From the NCBI GenBank assembly GCA_016932295.1, contig JAFGDC010000554.1, forward strand, positions 1 through 18,232: a stretch of 18,232 bases of DNA. Direction: 5' to 3'. The translations under genes and the position numbers were made by a program. The notes beneath the pieces were generated by a model, which searched no databases, was not told where the DNA came from, and saw only the letters and a program-made list of their open reading frames with translations. Source of the stretch: a candidate division CSSED10-310 bacterium (GTDB lineage Bacteria > CSSED10-310 > JAFGDC01). Positions 7,130-15,448 of the stretch are shown here, piece by piece; position 1 is the first letter of the stretch; each line of letters opens with the position of its first letter.

Positions 7130-7552
7130 ATGAATCACTGCAAGGGGAGAATTTTGGCCATTGATGCCGGAACGCGGCGTGTCGGCATCGCCATAAGCGA
7201 TGAAACCAGAACCATAGCGGCGCACAGTTTTCTATTGACGGTGGAGGATCTCACCGGAAGCGGGATTGGATTGGCTGAATTGCTTCGTGAGTATGAGGTC
7301 ACGTTGCTGGTGTTGGGGAAACCGACGCTGCTGAGTGGCATCGACGGCAGTCAGGCGATGCAGGTGGATAATGTCCGGGAAGCCTTGGTGAAGCGTTTTG
7401 GGTTGCCTATCGTCATGTGGGATGAGCGCTTGACATCCAAGGCAGCGACGCGCGCCCTCATCGAGGGTGGGGTCAAGCGCCGGAAGCGCCGGCAACTGGT
7501 GGACAAGATCGCCGCCACGCTGATCCTGCAATCGTATCTCGATTCTCTGTAG
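7130..7552 (+). CDS. ruvX: RuvX/YqgF-type RNase H-fold nuclease (putative pre-16S rRNA nuclease)
   Basis: The 140-residue protein is a full-length YqgF/RuvX member. Acidic catalytic positions are visible: D12 in ILAIDAGTRRVGIAISD, D98-E99 in MWDERLTSKAA and D125 in LVDKIAATLILQSYL. LVLGKP at 60-65 is the family block usually seen as GLP. The family was first described as a putative Holliday junction resolvase, and in E. coli YqgF is implicated in 16S rRNA 5'-end processing. ATG 7130 places the conserved strand near the N-terminus as in the family and has GGAG five bases upstream; the frame opens earlier, at ATG 7094 and 7106, but those residues match nothing. mltG starts four bases after its stop, a pairing common in bacteria. 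Confidence 0.93.
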   Translation: MNHCKGRILAIDAGTRRVGIAISDETRTIAAHSFLLTVEDLTGSGIGLAELLREYEVTLLVLGKPTLLSGIDGSQAMQVDNVREALVKRFGLPIVMWDERLTSKAATRALIEGGVKRRKRRQLVDKIAATLILQSYLDSL

Positions 7553-7556
7553 TGAC

Positions 7557-8588
7557 ATGTCATTGCATCCACGGGTGTCGAAGCGGCTGTACTACCTGTT
7601 GAGTGGCTGGGCTGGGTTGTGGATCGTGGCCCTGGCGGCCGGTGGATGGGGTTACCGGCTTTTCACCATGCCCGGCCCCGCGCCGGAGCGAATGTTGATC
7701 TCCATCGCACCCGGCAGTTCACTTCGCCGGATCGCGGAGCAATTGGAAAGCAGCGACATAATCTCCTCCCCCGCCGCATTCACCTGGTTGTGTCGTCTGA
7801 CCACTGATGTCAGGAGTCTGAAAGCCGGCCGCTTCGCTATACCGGCGCGCGCATCGATGCGGGACATTGTCCTGATTATGGTGAGCGGTGTGGAAGTGCT
7901 GGACGCCGTAACCATCCCGGAAGGTCTTACCGCCATTGAAATCGTGGAGCGCCTTGTCGAGGCGGGATACGGTGAACGAGAAGAGTATCTGCGAATGCTC
8001 GATGATGATCAGTTCCGGCGGGAGTCGGGGATCGCGGCCGCCAGCCTGGAGGGGTATTTATTCCCCGACACTTATCATCTCAGGAGCGGAACGCCGCCGA
8101 GGCAGGTGCTTGAACTATTGATCCGACGTTTTTTCTCGGTGTTCGATACGGAGTGGCGGGAGCGTGAGCCGGACGAAGTACTATCCGGGCACGAAGTCGT
8201 CACTCTGGCATCACTTGTGGAAAAAGAAACCGGCGATGCGGGCGAGCGAGGCATGATTGCGCGCGTGTTCCGGAATCGGCTGGAAAGGGGTATGCCCTTA
8301 CAATGCGATCCCACCGTGATTTACGCCCTTCCGGATTTCGACGGCAATCTGCGCAGACAGGACCTGGACTTCGATTCGCCCTACAATACGTACCGGTACC
8401 GGGGCCTGCCCCCGGGCCCCATTTGCAGTCCCGGCCAGGCATCGATTAACGCGGCGTTGCATCCCGAACCAGGCGACTGGGTGTATTTCGTGGCTCGGGG
8501 GGATGGCACTCACGAATTCAATGTCACCCTGCGGGACCACAACCGAGCCGTCTACACCTATCAAATTAGGCGTCAAAAGAGTCGTTGA
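7557..8588 (+). CDS. mltG: Endolytic murein transglycosylase MltG (YceG-like)
   Basis: MltG cleaves nascent glycan strands of peptidoglycan at the outer face of the inner membrane and sets their length. The 343 residues are the family size. Residues about 12-33 form the single N-terminal transmembrane anchor. A LysM-like region follows (MLISIAPGSSLRRIAEQLE, 46-64), then the catalytic domain with LEGYLFPDTYHL (164-175), the catalytic glutamate region LASLVEKETG (217-226), QCDPTVIYAL (249-258), and YNTYRYRGLPPGPICSPG (276-293). ATG 7557 lies four bases after the ruvX stop, so the two are cotranscribed. No canonical terminator follows; an imperfect dyad at 8590-8609 has no T-run. Confidence 0.96.
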   Translation: MSLHPRVSKRLYYLLSGWAGLWIVALAAGGWGYRLFTMPGPAPERMLISIAPGSSLRRIAEQLESSDIISSPAAFTWLCRLTTDVRSLKAGRFAIPARASMRDIVLIMVSGVEVLDAVTIPEGLTAIEIVERLVEAGYGEREEYLRMLDDDQFRRESGIAAASLEGYLFPDTYHLRSGTPPRQVLELLIRRFFSVFDTEWREREPDEVLSGHEVVTLASLVEKETGDAGERGMIARVFRNRLERGMPLQCDPTVIYALPDFDGNLRRQDLDFDSPYNTYRYRGLPPGPICSPGQASINAALHPEPGDWVYFVARGDGTHEFNVTLRDHNRAVYTYQIRRQKSR

Positions 8589-8691
8589 ACAGGCTCGGGT
8601 GAAAGCCTGAAAAGGTGTCCCGCCGCGCTCCCCGAACCAGGTGACAATGGTTGCATCCATTTGTTTTACAATATGTTAGTCCCTTATCAAA

Positions 8692-8720
8692 TTGACACCT
8701 TCCTGACCATATGGTATGCT
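8692..8720 (+). promoter_or_regulatory. sigma70 promoter of the tol-pal operon
   Basis: A perfect TTGACA at 8692-8697, exactly 17 bases, then TATGCT at 8715-8720. Transcription would start near 8727, giving a leader of about 25 bases before tolQ ATG 8752. This is the best promoter match in the window and sits where the operon needs one. Confidence 0.75.
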
Positions 8721-8751
8721 GCCGCCAATTCAGCGGAAGGGAGCTGCCCTC

Positions 8752-9471
8752 ATGAACCAGCCTTCGGCAATGATATCATTCCATTTCTCGCAATTGTTCG
8801 ATAACGACATCGTCGGTTTGGTCAAGACATCGGGCCCGGTGGTCAAGCTTGTCCTGTTGTTACTGCTGTTGTTCTCACTGTTGTCATGGGGAATAATCCT
8901 CGACAAGCTGTTGAGTTTCAGGAAAGCAAGGCGCGGCATCGGGCAATTCGTCGACACCTACCGCCAATTCGATACCATGGAAGAAATCTTCATCGCCACC
9001 ACCAAGCTCAGAGGCTCTCCCTTCAAAAACATATTCCGGACCGGTTTTAAAACCTACAAGGAATTCCTGAAAAAAAGTGAACAAACCAATCCCCATCCCG
9101 GTCTAAGTAATCGCATGCGGTTACTGTTGGAGCGCGAGGTGGCCGGAGTAATCTCGACGGAAACCAGGAAGCTCGAAAGGCGACTCATTTTCCTTGCCAC
9201 AACCGGGTCGGTGACGCCGTTCATCGGCTTGTTCGGAACGGTATGGGGAATCATGAATGCATTTCGGGACCTGAGTGGTCCACAGGGGGGGATGAGCCTG
9301 GTCACCGTGGCTCCGGGAATCGCCGAGGCGCTGATTGCCACTGCCGCGGGTCTGTTCGCGGCGATTCCCGCGGTGATCGCGTTCAATTACATCGGGCACA
9401 AGGTAAAACAGCTTTCCGCTGACATGCAGCGTTTCGCCGCGGAGTTCATGGTGAACCTGGAAGTAGAGTGA
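8752..9471 (+). CDS. tolQ: TolQ/ExbB-family proton channel subunit
   Basis: TolQ forms, with TolR, the proton-driven motor in the inner membrane that energises TolA. The 239-residue protein has the expected three transmembrane segments: about 31-51, 147-170 and 190-215. The cytoplasmic loop between the first two holds [15 protein letters not shown] and [32 protein letters not shown], the MotA/ExbB signature region; TM3 carries [22 protein letters not shown] with the conserved threonine. The N-terminus [16 protein letters not shown] is normal for TolQ. ATG 8752 has GGGAG eight bases upstream; the frame extends upstream to 8716, but that would begin inside the -10 box. Its stop overlaps the tolR start. 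There is no ybgC gene before tolQ. Confidence 0.95.
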   Translation: MNQPSAMISFHFSQLFDNDIVGLVKTSGPVVKLVLLLLLLFSLLSWGIILDKLLSFRKARRGIGQFVDTYRQFDTMEEIFIATTKLRGSPFKNIFRTGFKTYKEFLKKSEQTNPHPGLSNRMRLLLEREVAGVISTETRKLERRLIFLATTGSVTPFIGLFGTVWGIMNAFRDLSGPQGGMSLVTVAPGIAEALIATAAGLFAAIPAVIAFNYIGHKVKQLSADMQRFAAEFMVNLEVE

Positions 9472-9908
9472 TGGACTTGTTCGATCAATCGGTACAGGGA
9501 AGCTCCTTCGAATCGCGGGGGTCATTCTCTGAGATCAATGTCACACCACTCGTGGATGTCATGCTGGTGATGCTGGTCATTTTCATGGTGACCGCGCCAT
9601 TTCTGCAGCAGGGCATCGAGGTCAAGCTGCCCGCCGCCGCCCAGAAGGACTTCACCAATGGCTCCAGTGAAGATTACGTCCTCACTGTGGGAAAAGACGG
9701 GGAAATCTATCTCAATGACGTGGAAATCCCCTTGCAGCATCTGGAACCGAAACTGCGCCAACTGAATACCCAGCACCCCATCCAGGCAATATTTCTACGG
9801 GCTGACAATGACGTGCCTTATGGCACGGTGATCTGCGTCATCGACCAGGTGAAGCAGGCCGGCATCACAACCATGGGTATGGTCACCACACCATTGACGG
9901 ACGAGTGA
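9471..9908 (+). CDS. tolR: TolR/ExbD-family protein
   Basis: TolR is the single-pass partner of TolQ; its transmembrane aspartate takes part in proton transfer. The 145 residues fit. INVTPLVDVMLVMLVIFMVT (22-41) is the ExbD/TolR transmembrane signature, with D29 as the conserved aspartate. The periplasmic domain follows, with IEVKLPAA at 49-56 and the typical IFLRADNDVPYGTVICVIDQVKQAGI near the end. ATG 9471 shares a base with the tolQ stop (TGATG); a GTG at 9468 would add one residue. Tight coupling with tolQ fits fixed motor stoichiometry. The TonB-like gene starts 26 bases after its stop. Confidence 0.95.
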   Translation: MDLFDQSVQGSSFESRGSFSEINVTPLVDVMLVMLVIFMVTAPFLQQGIEVKLPAAAQKDFTNGSSEDYVLTVGKDGEIYLNDVEIPLQHLEPKLRQLNTQHPIQAIFLRADNDVPYGTVICVIDQVKQAGITTMGMVTTPLTDE

Positions 9909-9934
9909 CGGGAATAACGGAAGGGAACCATTCA

Positions 9935-10858
9935 ATGGATTCTGGCATGTTTCAGATCGGATCATCCGGTGGCGACAATACGCGCTTCGCGGTTGTGGTC
10001 CTGGTCTCCCTGGTGCTGCATGCCATGCTCTTTTTCGCGTTTCTGAATCTCCGCATGTTTGACCGTAAACTGGTGGATCCGGACCGTATCTATCATGTCA
10101 ACTTGATGAATTTACAAGATTTGCCCATTGGGCTCCGCAATCGGATGGGCGGTCCGCAGGGCGGTGGCGGGAATCGTGGAAGAGTCAAGCCGACGGCGCC
10201 GGAGCCGGGACCGCTGCCGCGGTTGGTTCCAGACAGGGAAGCGCCGGCTGCCGAACCGCCGCTGGAAGCGCCGCTGGAGGTTCCCGAGATTCCACTGCCC
10301 AAGCCGGAAGCGGCACCGGTGAAACCGGGAACGGACCAGGCGACATCGGCCTCTGAACTCAGGGTACCGGTGAAAACCAAGGGTAAGAAGAAACCAGCGG
10401 TGCCGAGGGAAGTGCCGCCATCGTTCGAAAGTCGATGGACGGCGCAGGATGCTGAACCAGGTGGTTCTGCCCAGGCCGTCGAGACATTGGGAGACGATGC
10501 CTATCAATTCGAGGGACTGGGTTCCGGCGGCGGGGGTACCAGTGGATCGATTGCACTGGACAATGCTGACTTTCAGTTTTATTTCTACCTGACGCTGATC
10601 AAAGACAAGATAGGACACAATTGGAACCAGCCTTCCGGAGCCGGGAAACCCGGCGAATCGGGAAGAGTCATCATCTACTTCCGGATCCATCGAGATGGGC
10701 GGGTATCGATGATCGAGATCGAGGAGGGTTCCGGTATCGCTCTCCTGGATCATTCCGCGTTACGCGCGGTGCAAGCTGCCGCGCCGTTTCCACCGTTGCC
10801 CCGTGAATTCGGAGATGATAGTTTAGGAGTCCACTTTGGTTTCGACTGCACTTTTTAA
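9935..10858 (+). CDS. tolA: TolA-position TonB-family energy transducer
   Basis: A 307-residue periplasm-spanning protein in the tolA slot. Residues about 18-38 are the single N-terminal membrane anchor, and SLVLH (S25, H29) reproduces the SxxxH motif through which TonB and TolA contact the proton channel. A Pro/Ala/Glu-rich linker follows (roughly 75-155), then a Gly-rich patch near 195-205. The last 95 or so residues form a TonB C-terminal domain (FYFYLTLIKDKIGHNW, VIIYFRIHRDGRV, LLDHSALRAVQAAAPFPPLP). E. coli TolA instead has a long Ala/Lys/Glu-rich helical stalk. The role, coupling the TolQR motor to TolB-Pal, is inferred from position. ATG 9935 with GGAAGGGA upstream is preferred; a GTG at 9905 overlaps the tolR stop. 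Confidence 0.88.
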   Translation: MDSGMFQIGSSGGDNTRFAVVVLVSLVLHAMLFFAFLNLRMFDRKLVDPDRIYHVNLMNLQDLPIGLRNRMGGPQGGGGNRGRVKPTAPEPGPLPRLVPDREAPAAEPPLEAPLEVPEIPLPKPEAAPVKPGTDQATSASELRVPVKTKGKKKPAVPREVPPSFESRWTAQDAEPGGSAQAVETLGDDAYQFEGLGSGGGGTSGSIALDNADFQFYFYLTLIKDKIGHNWNQPSGAGKPGESGRVIIYFRIHRDGRVSMIEIEEGSGIALLDHSALRAVQAAAPFPPLPREFGDDSLGVHFGFDCTF

Positions 10859-10862
10859 AACT

Positions 10863-12221
10863 ATGGAAGTACAGCGCGTGAAAGACGGGACATGGGCGGA
10901 TCGAGGCGGCCGGCATGGCGTCGGGTCCCGGTTGACGCCCTTGCTTGCCGCCTGCATCCTGGTGTCATGGATTGCCGCTCCGGTTGCGGCGGTGGATGTG
11001 TATCTTGACATCAAGAGCAGCGGATCCCGGCGCATAGACGTTGCGGTACCGCGTTTTTCCACCGGCGAGGAGAGCATCCGCGCCCTGGAAACGGGTGAGC
11101 AGATCAGGTCCATTCTCATGTATGATCTGCTCAACAGCTCGGTCTTCAATCCCATCGACATTTCTCCTTTTTTCGCCAGCGAAGGCGTCGAGGCTAGCAG
11201 TATCAATTTCAAACAGTGGTATTTGATCGGCATGCAAGCGCTGGTGGCGGGTACGTTCACCTTCCACGGCGATGAGATCATCCTCAAGGCGTGGATCTAT
11301 GATGTGCCGATGGGGCAGGAAATCATCGGCAAATCGTATCAGGGACAAATCGCCCAACTGCGCGAGATGGTGCATCGGCTGTCTGACGAGATGGTGTTTC
11401 GATTCACGGGAGAACAAGGGGTGGCGCGTACGAGAATCGCCTTCGTGAAGGCGGTCGCCGGCATCAAGGAGATCATGTTGATGGATTATGATGGTCACAA
11501 CATGATCCCCATCACCAGCGACGGCACCCTCAGTCTTTTCCCGGCCTTGACCGGCGACGGCACCCGCCTGGCCTATACGTCATATCGACACGGTAACCCG
11601 GATCTGCTGCTCATTGAATTACGCGACAAAACGGTTTCGACCCTGGCCAGCGGCGGGATGAACATCACACCGGCGTTCGATGCGGCGGGTACTCACTTGG
11701 CTTTCAGTCGCGAGATCGACGGCAATCCCGAAATTTGCACCATGGATCTGATGGGATCGAACCTGCAACGGTTGACGTTCTATCCAGGCATCGATTCTTC
11801 TCCGGATTGGTCACCCAACGGCCGGCAGCTTGTCTTCACATCCGATCGCAGCGGTTCTCCGCAATTGTGGACCATGGATGTCGAGGGCGGCAATCAACGC
11901 CGTCTGACATTTATCGGGGAATACAATGACGGCGCTGCCTGGTCACCTCGCGGGGACCGCATTGCATTTCACTCTAGGCAGAACGGCGCTTTTGAAATAT
12001 GCTTGATAAATCCGGATGGTTCTCATTTCACGCAGGTCACCAATGATCTGGGCAGTTGTGAAACTCCGGCATGGTCGCCGGATGGGCGTCAGCTGATTTT
12101 CTCCGTGCGGAAAGGGGGAACAACCACGTTGATGCGATTGCAGCTACAGACCGGCAGACTGTCGGATATAGGGACACCGGGACGCAATGAGGACTGGACG
12201 GCGCCGTGCTGGTCGCGGTAG
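10863..12221 (+). CDS. tolB: TolB, periplasmic beta-propeller of the Tol-Pal system
   Basis: TolB shuttles in the periplasm between Pal and TolA. With ATG 10863 the protein has 452 residues. A signal peptide follows a long, charged N-region (hydrophobic LTPLLAACILVSWIAAPVAA before VDVYLDI). The N-terminal domain includes SGSRRIDVAVPRFSTG and the later TolB-N region YLIGMQALVAGTF. The C-terminal half is a WD40-like propeller with repeated blades such as PAFDAAGTHLAFS, PDWSPNGRQLVFTSDRSG, AAWSPRGDRIAFHS and PAWSPDGRQLIFS. The start is uncertain: ATG 10863 is four bases after the tolA stop but lacks a ribosome site, while GTG 10878 has GGAAG eight bases upstream. Both keep the signal peptide. 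A 74-base gap separates it from pal. Confidence 0.93.
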   Translation: MEVQRVKDGTWADRGGRHGVGSRLTPLLAACILVSWIAAPVAAVDVYLDIKSSGSRRIDVAVPRFSTGEESIRALETGEQIRSILMYDLLNSSVFNPIDISPFFASEGVEASSINFKQWYLIGMQALVAGTFTFHGDEIILKAWIYDVPMGQEIIGKSYQGQIAQLREMVHRLSDEMVFRFTGEQGVARTRIAFVKAVAGIKEIMLMDYDGHNMIPITSDGTLSLFPALTGDGTRLAYTSYRHGNPDLLLIELRDKTVSTLASGGMNITPAFDAAGTHLAFSREIDGNPEICTMDLMGSNLQRLTFYPGIDSSPDWSPNGRQLVFTSDRSGSPQLWTMDVEGGNQRRLTFIGEYNDGAAWSPRGDRIAFHSRQNGAFEICLINPDGSHFTQVTNDLGSCETPAWSPDGRQLIFSVRKGGTTTLMRLQLQTGRLSDIGTPGRNEDWTAPCWSR

Positions 12222-12295
12222 GAATTTGATTGAGGTATACATGAAGAAGATCGAATTATGTGAGACTGTTTCACGCGCATGAAAAGGAGAGAAGC

Positions 12296-12847
12296 ATGAA
12301 CAAGCGTTCACCCTTGTATGGAGTCTGTGTTTTGTCGTTGATTCTGGTCATGGCGATCCTGCCGACGGGTTGCAAGCGCCAGCCCGAACCGGGGCCGGTC
12401 GAGGACACTCCCGCACCGTACGTGGCTCCCACGCCGACCCCCAAACCCGAGGCAGTCGAACCGGCAATCACCGAGGAAGAATTGCGGCGGCGATATGAGG
12501 AGGAGAAGGAGCGCACACTGCAGGACGTCAATTTCGATTTCGACCGCTGGAACCTGTCCATCAGGGCGCGAGCCCTGCTCTCCGCTGTCGGCGACTGGTT
12601 GCTTTCCAATGCCGATGTCAAGCTGCTCATCGAAGGACATTGCGACGAACGTGGTTCCAGCGAGTACAACCTCGCGCTGGGCCAGAAACGCGCCAATGCA
12701 GCCAAGGAATATCTGGTGGATTTCGGAATCGCCGGTGATCGACTGTCCACAATTTCCTATGGTGAGGAACGACCGCTCGATCCGCGCTCGACCGAGGACG
12801 CCTGGTCCCTCAACCGCCGCGCCCATTTCGTGGTGATCGAGGAATAG
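12296..12847 (+). CDS. pal: Peptidoglycan-associated lipoprotein Pal
   Basis: Pal is the outer-membrane lipoprotein that binds peptidoglycan and TolB. The 183-residue precursor has a lipoprotein signal with C26 as the lipid site (LILVMAILPTGC; the -3 residue is Pro with Leu at -4, a mild deviation). A Pro-rich linker at 28-57 leads to a charged helix (EEELRRRYEEEKER) and the OmpA-like domain, with NFDFDRWNLS (79-88), IEGHCDERGSSEYNLALGQKRA (112-133, the peptidoglycan-binding block) and SYGEERP (154-160). ATG 12296 has GGAGAG four bases upstream; an in-frame ATG at 12260 would put an implausible charged extension before the signal. It would be matured by Lgt and LspA of the kind encoded at 708-2016. 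cpoB follows after 14 bases. Confidence 0.97.
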   Translation: MNKRSPLYGVCVLSLILVMAILPTGCKRQPEPGPVEDTPAPYVAPTPTPKPEAVEPAITEEELRRRYEEEKERTLQDVNFDFDRWNLSIRARALLSAVGDWLLSNADVKLLIEGHCDERGSSEYNLALGQKRANAAKEYLVDFGIAGDRLSTISYGEERPLDPRSTEDAWSLNRRAHFVVIEE

Positions 12848-12861
12848 ACTCGGGAGGAGCC

Positions 12862-13641
12862 ATGGTATACAAGGCATTCATGCCGAAGCGATGGGCCATT
12901 GTGGCGCTCCTTGTCCTCGCGGCGTCATTGTGCTTCACCGGCTGCGCCAAACGACAACTCATGGACGTACAGGACCAGGTCCGCCAGTTGCAGGACTTCG
13001 AACGCGAGTTTAAGAATGAAAACTTCGAACTGTCCGGCACTATCAACCGGAATCTCGGCCGCTTGCGGGAAATGATAGAACACCTCAACAAGACCCTTGC
13101 GGACATGAATGCCAAGCTTGATGCCCTGGACGAAGAAAACCGTATGCTGCGGGGCAAGCTTGACGAATTAATGCATTACCAGTCCAGAGTCGCCGCATCA
13201 TCAGACACCATCGGCGACATGGATGAGGCTGACAAAATTCCCCAGTTCGAAGCCGGCGGCGGCTACTCCCTGTCCGAGAAGCTCTATCGAAGCGCCTACA
13301 ATGATTTCATCAAGGGCAACTACGACCTGGCGATCGTGGGGTTCCAGGATTTCATCAAGCAATACTCAAAGAGCGACATGGCGGACAACGCCCACTACTG
13401 GATCGGCGAGTGCTACTATACACAGGGCAAGTATGATCACGCCATCAGCGCCTTCGACACCGTTATCAAGGATTTCCCGAACGGTGACAAGGGCGCACCT
13501 GCCACCCTTAAAAAGGGCTATTCACTGCTGGAATCCGGACGTATCAACGAAGGCAAGGCCGTCCTGAACGGGCTGATTCGCAGTTATCCCCAGTCCGAAG
13601 AAGCCAAACTGGCTGAAGAACGCCTCAAACACACACCCTGA
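12862..13641 (+). CDS. cpoB: CpoB/YbgF-type Tol-Pal accessory protein, predicted lipoprotein
   Basis: CpoB coordinates outer-membrane constriction with peptidoglycan synthesis. The 259-residue protein has a lipoprotein-like signal ending SLCFTGC (C28), so it is predicted to be lipid-anchored, unlike the soluble periplasmic E. coli CpoB. A coiled-coil trimerisation segment follows (about 32-110, heptad-like, VQDQVRQLQDFEREF onward). After a short linker come TPR repeats: LYRSAYNDFIKGNYDLAIVG (149-168), AHYWIGECYYTQGKYDHAIS and GYSLLESGRINEGKAVLNGL. ATG 12862 with GGGAGG four bases before the start is preferred; ATG 12880 also keeps the signal peptide. It is the last gene of the operon, followed at once by a strong hairpin. 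Confidence 0.93.
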   Translation: MVYKAFMPKRWAIVALLVLAASLCFTGCAKRQLMDVQDQVRQLQDFEREFKNENFELSGTINRNLGRLREMIEHLNKTLADMNAKLDALDEENRMLRGKLDELMHYQSRVAASSDTIGDMDEADKIPQFEAGGGYSLSEKLYRSAYNDFIKGNYDLAIVGFQDFIKQYSKSDMADNAHYWIGECYYTQGKYDHAISAFDTVIKDFPNGDKGAPATLKKGYSLLESGRINEGKAVLNGLIRSYPQSEEAKLAEERLKHTP

Positions 13642-13652
13642 CCGGTATCTGT

Positions 13653-13690
13653 CAACGGCCCGTTCCATGGGGAACGGGCCGTTGTTGTAT
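13653..13690 (+). terminator. Hairpin terminator of the tol-pal operon
   Basis: A perfect 14-bp stem: CAACGGCCCGTTCC (13653-13666) pairs with GGAACGGGCCGTTG (13671-13684) around the loop ATGG, 12 bases after the cpoB stop. The tail TTGTAT is only moderately T-rich. The minus-strand tail is not T-rich, so it serves the tol side better than the convergent sigma gene. Confidence 0.75.
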
Positions 13691-13740
13691 GTAGACTCGG
13701 GGAATTGCGGGATACCCGCCGATGCGGACCTTCGCCGCGC

Positions 13741-15261
13741 TCAGCGATTGAACTTGTGGAGTTCCTCGCCTTCAGCCGGTTGCCGCATCTTCTTCAGAGC
13801 AGCCTGTTCGATCTGGCGGATGCGCTCGCGAGTCAACCCCAGGAAATTACCGATCTCCTCCAGGGTGTACTCCTTGCCGAAACCCAGGCCGAACCGCATG
13901 CGGATCACTGTCCGCTCGCGTTCACTGAGACTGTCAAGCACACGCCCGATCCCTTCCCGCATATGCACCTGCTCCATCATATCGAAGGGATTCTCGGCAC
14001 TGGTGTCCTCGATCAACTCGTTCAACTGCGCATCATCATCCTCACCAACGGTGCCCTCCAGTGAATAGGGCGTCTTAACGGTGTTGAGAAAGAGGCTGAG
14101 ATGATGCACCGACTTGTTGCACATCTGCGCCAACTCCTCGATGGTCGGCTCCCGGTGGGTTTCCTGGAAGACCATCTGAGAGATCTTGTTGAGCTTCACC
14201 AGCGTTTCCGAGACATACAACGGAATCCTGATGGTCCGCCCCTGCTCGGCGATGGCGCGGATGATTGACTGCTGGATCCACCATGTAGCATAGGTCGAAA
14301 AACGATAACCGCGATGGTAATCATACTTCTCGGCGGCCTTCATCAGGCCCAGATTGCCCTCCTGCAGTAGATCGGAGAACGGCAGACCACGATTCATATA
14401 CTTTTTGGCGATACTGACCACCAAACGCAGATTGGCCTCAATCAGGGCATTGTTATTCTTCCGGATCGATTCGATCGCAGGCCGCACCTCTTCCCATAAC
14501 GCCTGAATCTGACCGAATTCCATAACAAATACCGCCTCGATCCTTGACACAAGCAATCGTTGTGCCTGCAATTTTTGCTCCCTCTCGAACTCATTGAAAT
14601 CATGATTCTTCTTAGCATCATTCAGGTCAGAGGATCGATTCACAGAGGCTCTCATGGTCATCGTCCGCGTGATCAATTCGCTGAGCAATTCGGCCGCCCC
14701 GATAAAAAGATCTTTTTTTATCGGAAGTTGGCCGAGCAACAGAGGAGCATCGTCACACCGCTCGCCATGATGTGCAATTTCTGCATTTTTACCCCGATTA
14801 ATTGCACCACCCGCATCAAGCCCTTCAAGTTGATATTCCTCACACCAGGTAATTCCCAGGCGTTGTTCCAGGACATCGATAACGTCGAGGAACGCCGCGC
14901 TCAGCTCCTCAAGTTCCTCGGTAGTAAGGCTCTTCCGGTCTTCCAGCTCGATGAGTTCATCCAGTTTCTGTTCGCCCCTGCGGTAGAGCATTCCCCGTTG
15001 GACCAGGTAGGTCAGGAAAAAACGCGAACTGAGCAAGATGCCCTGAAGACTTTGCTCCCCTTCTTCGATGGATCTGGCGAGATTGACTTCCTTTTCCCTG
15101 GACAGGGTCGAGATACAACCCATCTCATCAAAGTACAGGGTGACTATATCCCGATCACTGCCGAGGATCCCGGTGGTTCTCCTGCGTGTTTTGGTAGGTG
15201 TTGCCTTCACCTTCTCCCTCGATGATGTCTTCTCTTGCTTCTCATTGCGCTGTTTCATCAT
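13741..15261 (-). CDS. RpoD-like sigma70-family factor without region 1.1
   Basis: This sigma factor directs RNA polymerase to promoters. Of its 506 residues, region 1.2 is at about 36-70 ([29 protein letters not shown]), then a long non-conserved region to about 265. Region 2 is at 270-345 ([65 protein letters not shown]), region 3 at about 346-425, and region 4 at 435-495 ([20 protein letters not shown]). Regions 2.4 and 4.2 look primary-sigma-like, so -35 TTGACA and -10 TATAAT promoters are expected. Region 1.1, normal in RpoD, is absent: an in-frame TGA lies four codons before ATG 15261, so a longer start is excluded. It may be the primary sigma of an unusual lineage or a group 2 (RpoS-like) factor; I leave the symbol blank. 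The ribosome site is weak. Confidence 0.93.
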   Translation of the reverse strand: MMKQRNEKQEKTSSREKVKATPTKTRRRTTGILGSDRDIVTLYFDEMGCISTLSREKEVNLARSIEEGEQSLQGILLSSRFFLTYLVQRGMLYRRGEQKLDELIELEDRKSLTTEELEELSAAFLDVIDVLEQRLGITWCEEYQLEGLDAGGAINRGKNAEIAHHGERCDDAPLLLGQLPIKKDLFIGAAELLSELITRTMTMRASVNRSSDLNDAKKNHDFNEFEREQKLQAQRLLVSRIEAVFVMEFGQIQALWEEVRPAIESIRKNNNALIEANLRLVVSIAKKYMNRGLPFSDLLQEGNLGLMKAAEKYDYHRGYRFSTYATWWIQQSIIRAIAEQGRTIRIPLYVSETLVKLNKISQMVFQETHREPTIEELAQMCNKSVHHLSLFLNTVKTPYSLEGTVGEDDDAQLNELIEDTSAENPFDMMEQVHMREGIGRVLDSLSERERTVIRMRFGLGFGKEYTLEEIGNFLGLTRERIRQIEQAALKKMRQPAEGEELHKFNR

Positions 15262-15369
15262 ATCCCGCTGTCATTTGAGCAAATTCCATGCCAGCCGATC
15301 AGCACAGGGGTCATCACCAGCATGCTTCTCATCGAATGATACATCATCGGACGAATCCACGCATGATTC

Positions 15370-15379
15370 GTTACGTAAC
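15370..15379. repeat. Perfect palindrome upstream of the sigma gene
   Basis: GTTACGTAAC, flanked by TTC and AAA in an imperfect 16-bp extension. It lies about 110 bases upstream of the sigma factor start. On the minus strand it overlaps a weak candidate promoter (TTGCTG, 17 bases, TAACGA). It may be an operator; its half-site GTTAC recurs before mtnP. Confidence 0.35.
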
Positions 15380-15427
15380 AAACCGATAAACAGCAACCTA
15401 TCGTGAATTCCCGGCTCGACAGATGGG

Positions 15428-15448
15428 AATCCGACGCCGTGTCGGATT
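15428..15448. repeat. Eight-base-pair stem-loop in the gap
   Basis: AATCCGAC (15428-15435) pairs with GTCGGATT (15441-15448) around the loop GCCGT. No T-run follows on either strand, so it is not a canonical terminator. It could be part of a structured leader RNA of the sigma gene or of an sRNA. Confidence 0.3.

Noticed and set aside
8590..8609. A terminator after mltG (CAGGCT paired with AGCCTG).
   Set aside because: The stem is only 6 bp with an eight-base loop and no T-run follows.
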